In this document: positions 6,429 to 9,995 of the stretch, piece by piece
How the letters are laid out: each line of letters starts with the position of its first letter
Position numbering within the stretch: position 1 is the first letter of the stretch
NCBI GenBank assembly: GCA_003536545.1
Contig: DPZW01000001.1
Location: forward strand, 3,549 to 13,543
DNA from: Rhodospirillaceae bacterium
GTDB taxonomy: Bacteria > Pseudomonadota > Alphaproteobacteria > UBA11073
Length of the DNA: 9,995 nt
Reading direction: 5' to 3'
Program-made: the position numbers and the translations under genes
The notes under the pieces: model-generated
What the model was told of the DNA's origin: nothing
Database searches by the model: none
What the model saw: only the letters and a program-made list of their open reading frames with translations

Positions 6429-7937
6429 ATGAACAATATTGTCGCCCTTTCCCCTGTCCGGCCCACCGATATCGACCTTTCGCCGCCCTATAATGAGCAG
6501 GCGGAACGCGAAATGCTGGGTGCATTACTGCTTGATAACCGCGTCCTTGATCAGGTGGGTGATTTTCTGCGCGCCGAACATTTTTACGTACCGTCGCATC
6601 AACGGATTTTCGGCGCGATTGAACGCCTGATTAATAAAGGCCAATTAGCCAGCCCCACCACCATCAAAGGCTATTTTGAAGCGGACGGTGATTTGGCGCA
6701 TGTGGGCGGCGCGGAATATCTGGAAGGCCTGAAAAGCGCGGTTACCACAACCATCGGTATGAATGATATTGGCGGGGCGGTTTACGATTTATACTTGCGC
6801 CGTGAATTGCTGACCATCGGCCAGCAGATGACGCAGGATGCGCGGCCATCGCCCACGCAGATTGGCATGGAAGCATCCACATTAATTGAACAGGCAGAGT
6901 TGCGTTTGTTTAATCTGGCCACTGCAGGCGAAGCCGAACGCGGCTTTACGAATTTTGGCAAGGCGGTTGCGAACTCACTTGCGATTGCAGAAAAAGCCTA
7001 CCAGTCAGATGGCCATATTGTTGGCCTGACATCAGGCTTTAAAGACATTAACCGCCGCATGGGTGGCTTGCATCCATCCGACCTGATCATTCTTGCGGGC
7101 CGTCCATCGATGGGTAAAACTGCATTGGCGACCAATATTGCCTTTAACGCCGCCAAGGCATTCGTACGCAGTGATAAGGATGCAGACGGCAAACCCAAAG
7201 AAGGCGCACCGGTTGCATTCTTTTCACTAGAGATGTCCACCGAACAGCTTGCCACGCGTATTTTATCGTCAGTGGCGCGCATTCCATCCGAACGCATCCG
7301 CCGCGGCGAAATCCGCAAGGAAGAGATGCTGCAACTCTCCCTCGCCGCACGTGATTTGGGCGAAGTACCGTTATTCATTGATGATACGCCGGGCATGAGC
7401 GTGATGGCGATCCGCACCCGTGCGCGCCGCCTGAAACGCCAGCATGGTTTGGGATTAATTGTGGTGGATTATTTGCAATTGATGACGGGCAGCAATAGTC
7501 GTAGCAGCGAAAACCGCGTGCAGGAAATTTCTGAAATCACGCGTGGATTAAAGGCAATTGCGAAAGAGCTCGAAGTGCCGGTCATTGCGCTCTCACAGCT
7601 CTCACGCCAGACGGAAAACCGTGACAATAAAAAACCGCAGCTATCTGACCTGCGCGAATCCGGATCGATTGAGCAGGATGCGGATGTGGTGATGTTTGTG
7701 TACCGTGAGGAATATTATTTGGCGCGTGAGGAACCCACGCGTAAAACCGAAGAAAGCGACGCAAAGTTCAATGAACGCTATGCGCGCTGGCAGGCCCATC
7801 TGGCTGAAGCGCAAAATGTTGCGGAAACCATCATCGCCAAACAGCGTCACGGCCCGATTGGTACCATTCGCCTGCGTTTTGACGGGCAATATACGCATTT
7901 TGAAGATCTGGAAACTTCTGACCGTTTTGATGATTAA
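6429..7937 (+). CDS. dnaB: Replicative DNA helicase DnaB
   Basis: DnaB is the hexameric 5'-3' helicase that unwinds DNA ahead of the replisome and recruits primase. The 502 residues show the full family layout. The N-terminal helical domain starts at PPYNEQAEREMLGALLLD (19-36), and a linker helix follows around 150-170. The RecA-like motor has Walker A GRPSMGKT (224-231), the SLEMS motif with catalytic Glu268, Walker B IVVDYLQ (Asp347), the SQLSR sensor segment (389-393) and RESGSIEQDADVV (409-421). A charged insert (about 431-465) before the last strands is usual in alphaproteobacteria. No intein interrupts the motor. An in-frame TAA at 6417 lies just upstream, so 6429 is the earliest start, and the next Met (residue 29) would cut into the conserved N-domain. 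No Shine-Dalgarno sequence is seen. The stop codon overlaps that of the opposing Nudix gene. Confidence 0.97.
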   Translation: MNNIVALSPVRPTDIDLSPPYNEQAEREMLGALLLDNRVLDQVGDFLRAEHFYVPSHQRIFGAIERLINKGQLASPTTIKGYFEADGDLAHVGGAEYLEGLKSAVTTTIGMNDIGGAVYDLYLRRELLTIGQQMTQDARPSPTQIGMEASTLIEQAELRLFNLATAGEAERGFTNFGKAVANSLAIAEKAYQSDGHIVGLTSGFKDINRRMGGLHPSDLIILAGRPSMGKTALATNIAFNAAKAFVRSDKDADGKPKEGAPVAFFSLEMSTEQLATRILSSVARIPSERIRRGEIRKEEMLQLSLAARDLGEVPLFIDDTPGMSVMAIRTRARRLKRQHGLGLIVVDYLQLMTGSNSRSSENRVQEISEITRGLKAIAKELEVPVIALSQLSRQTENRDNKKPQLSDLRESGSIEQDADVVMFVYREEYYLAREEPTRKTEESDAKFNERYARWQAHLAEAQNVAETIIAKQRHGPIGTIRLRFDGQYTHFEDLETSDRFDD

Positions 7938-8698
7938 ACAGGCGCAGGTATTATACGTAATACGCGGGCCCCACGCATCACAACTGCCATTGGATCATGT
8001 TTGGGGTTATCCCCAGATTCTGTGCGCTGATTAATATTCATACGAGAGACACTGTCAGATGCTCGGATATGCTGCATAGCAGTAAAAGTAGCCAAATCTA
8101 TTGGCCAAGGCTCTTCAGGATTTTTTTGTTGGTAATCCTTAAGTTCATTAAGAAATTTAAACACTTCCTTGCGAGGAATAATTACTCGGCGAGATGCGCC
8201 CTGATCATCTGAATCAAATCCATGAAAATCACCAAAGTCTGCTTGGCTAAGATCTGCCACAACAAGATACATCGTTTTTAATTCTTTTCCCCAAACGACC
8301 AGCTGGGTTTGCATTAAAGGCAAAATTCTTTTTACAGCGACCCCGTGTACGCCAAGCTCTTCCTGAGCTTCGGCTAACGCTGCCTCCATATCTGTCTGAC
8401 CTGGCTTAACTCCACCACCTGTTAACTCAATATTATCTTTGTATCCCCAGCCCTTTTTCAAAGGTCTTGGCAAAAGCTGGAAGGCAAAACAATCCATCCA
8501 TGGGTCATAAATTATTGAACAGGCTGCATTTGGATTCTCAATAAATGATATGGTTTGTGCGGACTGATCCCCATTCTGGAAAGTTAGAGTGCCGTGCGCC
8601 CAGCCATTACCCAGCTGCCCGGTCTTGGCCTGATCCAAAATCTGCTGGTGTGGTCCGCGCGGGTAACTTGCTATTCTTTTCAAGATTTCATCAGTCAT
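7934..8698 (-). CDS. Nudix-domain hydrolase-like protein with atypical Nudix box
   Basis: Nudix enzymes cleave nucleoside diphosphates linked to another moiety, using metals held by a Glu-rich helix. In this 254-residue protein the Nudix box runs from Gly95 to Val117 (GGVKPGQTDMEAALAEAQEE, then LGV). The EE pair (113-114), Glu110 and the glycines are kept. The usual Glu after the second glycine turn is Gln101 and the usual Arg of RE is Ala109. The approximately 90 residues before the box (LTFQNGD, PWMDCFAFQLLPRP) resemble the N-terminal beta domain of ADP-ribose pyrophosphatase-type Nudix proteins; substrate is not determinable. The C-terminal tail is long and basic. The start is supported by AGGAG (8705-8709) six bases upstream. 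The gene is AT-richer than dnaB and mlaE, and its stop overlaps the dnaB stop. It seems to be a single-gene unit. Confidence 0.8.
   Translation of the reverse strand: MTDEILKRIASYPRGPHQQILDQAKTGQLGNGWAHGTLTFQNGDQSAQTISFIENPNAACSIIYDPWMDCFAFQLLPRPLKKGWGYKDNIELTGGGVKPGQTDMEAALAEAQEELGVHGVAVKRILPLMQTQLVVWGKELKTMYLVVADLSQADFGDFHGFDSDDQGASRRVIIPRKEVFKFLNELKDYQQKNPEEPWPIDLATFTAMQHIRASDSVSRMNINQRTESGDNPKHDPMAVVMRGARVLRIIPAPV
7943..7966. repeat. Inverted repeat just after dnaB
   Basis: GTATTA (7948-7953) pairs with TAATAC (7958-7963) around a four-base loop TACG. CGC (7943-7945) can pair with GCG (7964-7966) across a two-base bulge. It begins six bases after the dnaB stop and lies inside the 3' end of the Nudix gene. 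No T-run follows on either strand, so a terminator role is doubtful; it could protect the dnaB mRNA 3' end. Confidence 0.35.
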
Positions 8699-8717
8699 AT
8701 ATGGCTCCTGACTTGAT

Positions 8718-8747
8718 AGAATAACTCCATACCTGCTGAATTTTCAA
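8718..8747 (-). promoter_or_regulatory. Possible sigma-70-type promoter of the Nudix gene
   Basis: On the - strand TTGAAA (8747-8742) and TATTCT (8723-8718) are separated by 18 bases, each matching four or five of six consensus bases. Initiation would fall near 8711, giving a leader of about 12 bases that still contains the AGGAG ribosome site. This is a by-eye match in AT-rich DNA, so it is tentative. Confidence 0.35.
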
Positions 8748-8825
8748 ATTTTTTAATAGTTTCAAGGCCTAAAAAGCTGTTTTTTACACTGGCCACAGGC
8801 ACTCGTTTTGCTAATGTCCTGACTC

Positions 8826-9632
8826 ATGACGACCGCCGCCAAACCCGCCGATCTTATTCTGGATTTTTGCCAGGGCATTGGTGCCGTTATCGTCCAATTC
8901 TGTCAGGCAACCGGAAAATTTGCCTGGTTTACCCTGCTTTCCATTTCCCATATTTTTCGCCCGCCCTACTACTGGCGTAATCTGGTCAAACAGTTAATTG
9001 AGGTGGGGTATTATTCCCTGCCCGTCGTTGGCCTGACTGCGATTTTCACGGGCATGGTTCTGGTGCTGCAATCCTATACCGGCTTTGCCCGCTTTAATGC
9101 CGAGAGTGCGATTGCATCAGTTGTTGTTTTATCCATCACACGCGAATTGGGTCCTGTGCTGGGCGGCTTGATGGTGGCTGGCCGCATTGGCGCAGCATTT
9201 GCAGCAGAACTTGGCACCATGCGCGTGACGGAACAGATTGATGCGCTGCGCACATTATCCACTTCACCCTTCAAATATCTGGTCGCGCCGCGCCTGATTG
9301 CGGGTGTGGTGATGCTGCCTATTTTGGTGCTGGTGGCTGATATTATTGGCGTCCTGGGCGGTTATCTGGTGGCGGTTTATCGCCTGGATTTCAATCCCTA
9401 TACTTATTTGCAGCATACCTGGAATTTCCTGGAGAATATGGATGTGGTTTCGGGCCTGGTGAAGGCCTCGGTATTCGGCTTTATCATCACGCTGATGGGT
9501 TGTTATCACGGCTATCATTCCGGCAAAGGCGCGGAAGGTGTGGGCGCGGCAACCACCCATGCGGTTGTATCGGCTTCCATTCTTATTCTGCTGTCAAATT
9601 ATTTCCTTACCGGTTTGTTTTTTGGGTCATGA
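8826..9632 (+). CDS. mlaE: MlaE-family phospholipid ABC transporter permease
   Basis: MlaE is the inner-membrane permease of the Mla system, which moves phospholipids between the inner and outer membranes and keeps the outer leaflet free of them. The 268 residues fit the family. Hydrophobic segments lie at about 62-84, 96-120, 153-182, 210-228 and 245-266. The signature ELGPVLGGLMVAGRIGAAFA followed by AELGTMRVTEQIDAL (107-141) contains the conserved region facing the ATPase, and GCYHGYHSGKGAEGVGAATT (225-244) is also typical. An in-frame TGA at 8820 shows the start cannot lie earlier than 8826; no Shine-Dalgarno sequence is present. Its stop overlaps the next gene's start as ATGA, so the two are one operon. 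Plant TGD1 and Mce YrbE proteins belong to the same family. Confidence 0.93.
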   Translation: MTTAAKPADLILDFCQGIGAVIVQFCQATGKFAWFTLLSISHIFRPPYYWRNLVKQLIEVGYYSLPVVGLTAIFTGMVLVLQSYTGFARFNAESAIASVVVLSITRELGPVLGGLMVAGRIGAAFAAELGTMRVTEQIDALRTLSTSPFKYLVAPRLIAGVVMLPILVLVADIIGVLGGYLVAVYRLDFNPYTYLQHTWNFLENMDVVSGLVKASVFGFIITLMGCYHGYHSGKGAEGVGAATTHAVVSASILILLSNYFLTGLFFGS

Positions 9633-9995
9633 GTATGAGCATTCCTAAAATCCAGCTGCATGGCATCACCAAACGTTTTGGAAAAAAACAACTGTTGAAT
9701 GGCATTGATCTCGATATCATGCCGGGTGAATCTCTTGTGGTTATTGGTGGGTCGGGCAGCGGCAAATCTGTTCTGATTAAATCTATTCTGGGATTAATTA
9801 CGCCCGATGAAGGCACGATTAAAATTGACGGACAAGACGTCACACATTTATCCGAACGCAAGCGCGAAAAGCATGTGATGCGAAAATTCGGCATGTTGTT
9901 CCAGGGCGGCGCATTGTTCGATTCCATGAAGGTCTGGGAAAACGTGGCATTCGGCCTGATTTCCGTGCATGGCAAATCACCCAGGGATGCCAAGG
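9629..9995 (+). CDS. mlaF: MlaF-family phospholipid ABC transporter ATPase, 3' end outside the window
   Basis: This is the ATPase that drives the MlaE permease from the cytoplasmic face. Only the first 122 codons are visible and the frame is open at the window end. The start ATG shares four bases with the mlaE stop (ATGA). A second in-frame ATG six bases later (protein MSMSIP) is an alternative start. Seen are the strand-forming IQLHGITKRFG, the Walker A motif GGSGSGKS (40-47) and the Q-loop region MLFQGGALFDSMKVWENVAF with Gln92. The GALFDS wording after the Q-loop is characteristic of MlaF/Mkl/Ttg2A ATPases. The signature LSGGQ, Walker B and H-loop would lie beyond the window. mlaD (the MCE-domain lipid-binding protein) would be expected downstream. 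Confidence 0.92.
   Translation, partial: MSMSIPKIQLHGITKRFGKKQLLNGIDLDIMPGESLVVIGGSGSGKSVLIKSILGLITPDEGTIKIDGQDVTHLSERKREKHVMRKFGMLFQGGALFDSMKVWENVAFGLISVHGKSPRDAK

Noticed and set aside
8761..8800. A-run/T-run around 8771-8785 as an intrinsic terminator
   Set aside because: The arms AAAAAGC and TGTTTTTT do not pair properly, the stem would be A-T only, and there is no gene ending there on either strand.
1..9995. A novel defence or mobile system in the window
   Set aside because: Every long frame except the secreted protein belongs to a recognisable family. No integrase, transposase, direct-repeat array, tRNA attachment site, toxin-antitoxin pair or reverse transcriptase is visible.

Overview
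The window reads as chromosome of an alphaproteobacterium of moderate GC content (about half G+C by eye). The evidence is the gene order ptsP-rodZ-ispG-prfA, a full-length DnaB with the charged insert before its last strand that is common in this class, and an MlaE/MlaF lipid transporter pair. A Micavibrio-like or Rhodospirillales-like lineage is possible, but rank below class cannot be fixed by reading alone. No rRNA, tRNA, CRISPR array, insertion sequence, prophage or integron part was seen.

Region 1 (1-5008, + strand) is a tight operon. It holds the 3' part of ptsP (enzyme I of the nitrogen PTS), then rodZ (membrane-anchored MreB partner), ispG (iron-sulfur enzyme of the MEP isoprenoid pathway) and prfA (release factor 1). 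Gaps are 14 nt or less and rodZ overlaps ispG. The genes link nutrient signalling, cell shape, isoprenoid and undecaprenyl precursor supply, and translation termination.

Region 2 (5009-6246, - strand) is a two-gene operon running against region 1. The first gene encodes a secreted protein of unknown function. By an ATGA overlap it is followed by a gpt-type purine phosphoribosyltransferase with a shortened C-terminus. The gpt stop codon abuts the prfA stop codon with no base between. The leader of the secreted-protein gene can form a GC-rich hairpin that buries its ribosome binding site.

Region 3 (6429-7937, + strand) is dnaB, the replicative helicase, with no visible Shine-Dalgarno sequence. 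Region 4 (7934-8698, - strand) is a Nudix-domain gene, AT-richer than its neighbours, whose stop codon overlaps that of dnaB. Its Nudix box lacks two usual residues.

Region 5 (8826-9995, + strand) is mlaE followed by the 5' part of mlaF, coupled by ATGA. They encode the permease and ATPase of a phospholipid transporter that maintains outer-membrane asymmetry.

Most of the window is ordinary core genome. The points worth a second look are the two stop-to-stop convergent junctions, the ribosome-site hairpin, the unknown secreted protein coupled to gpt, and the altered active-site motifs in the Gpt-like and Nudix proteins.
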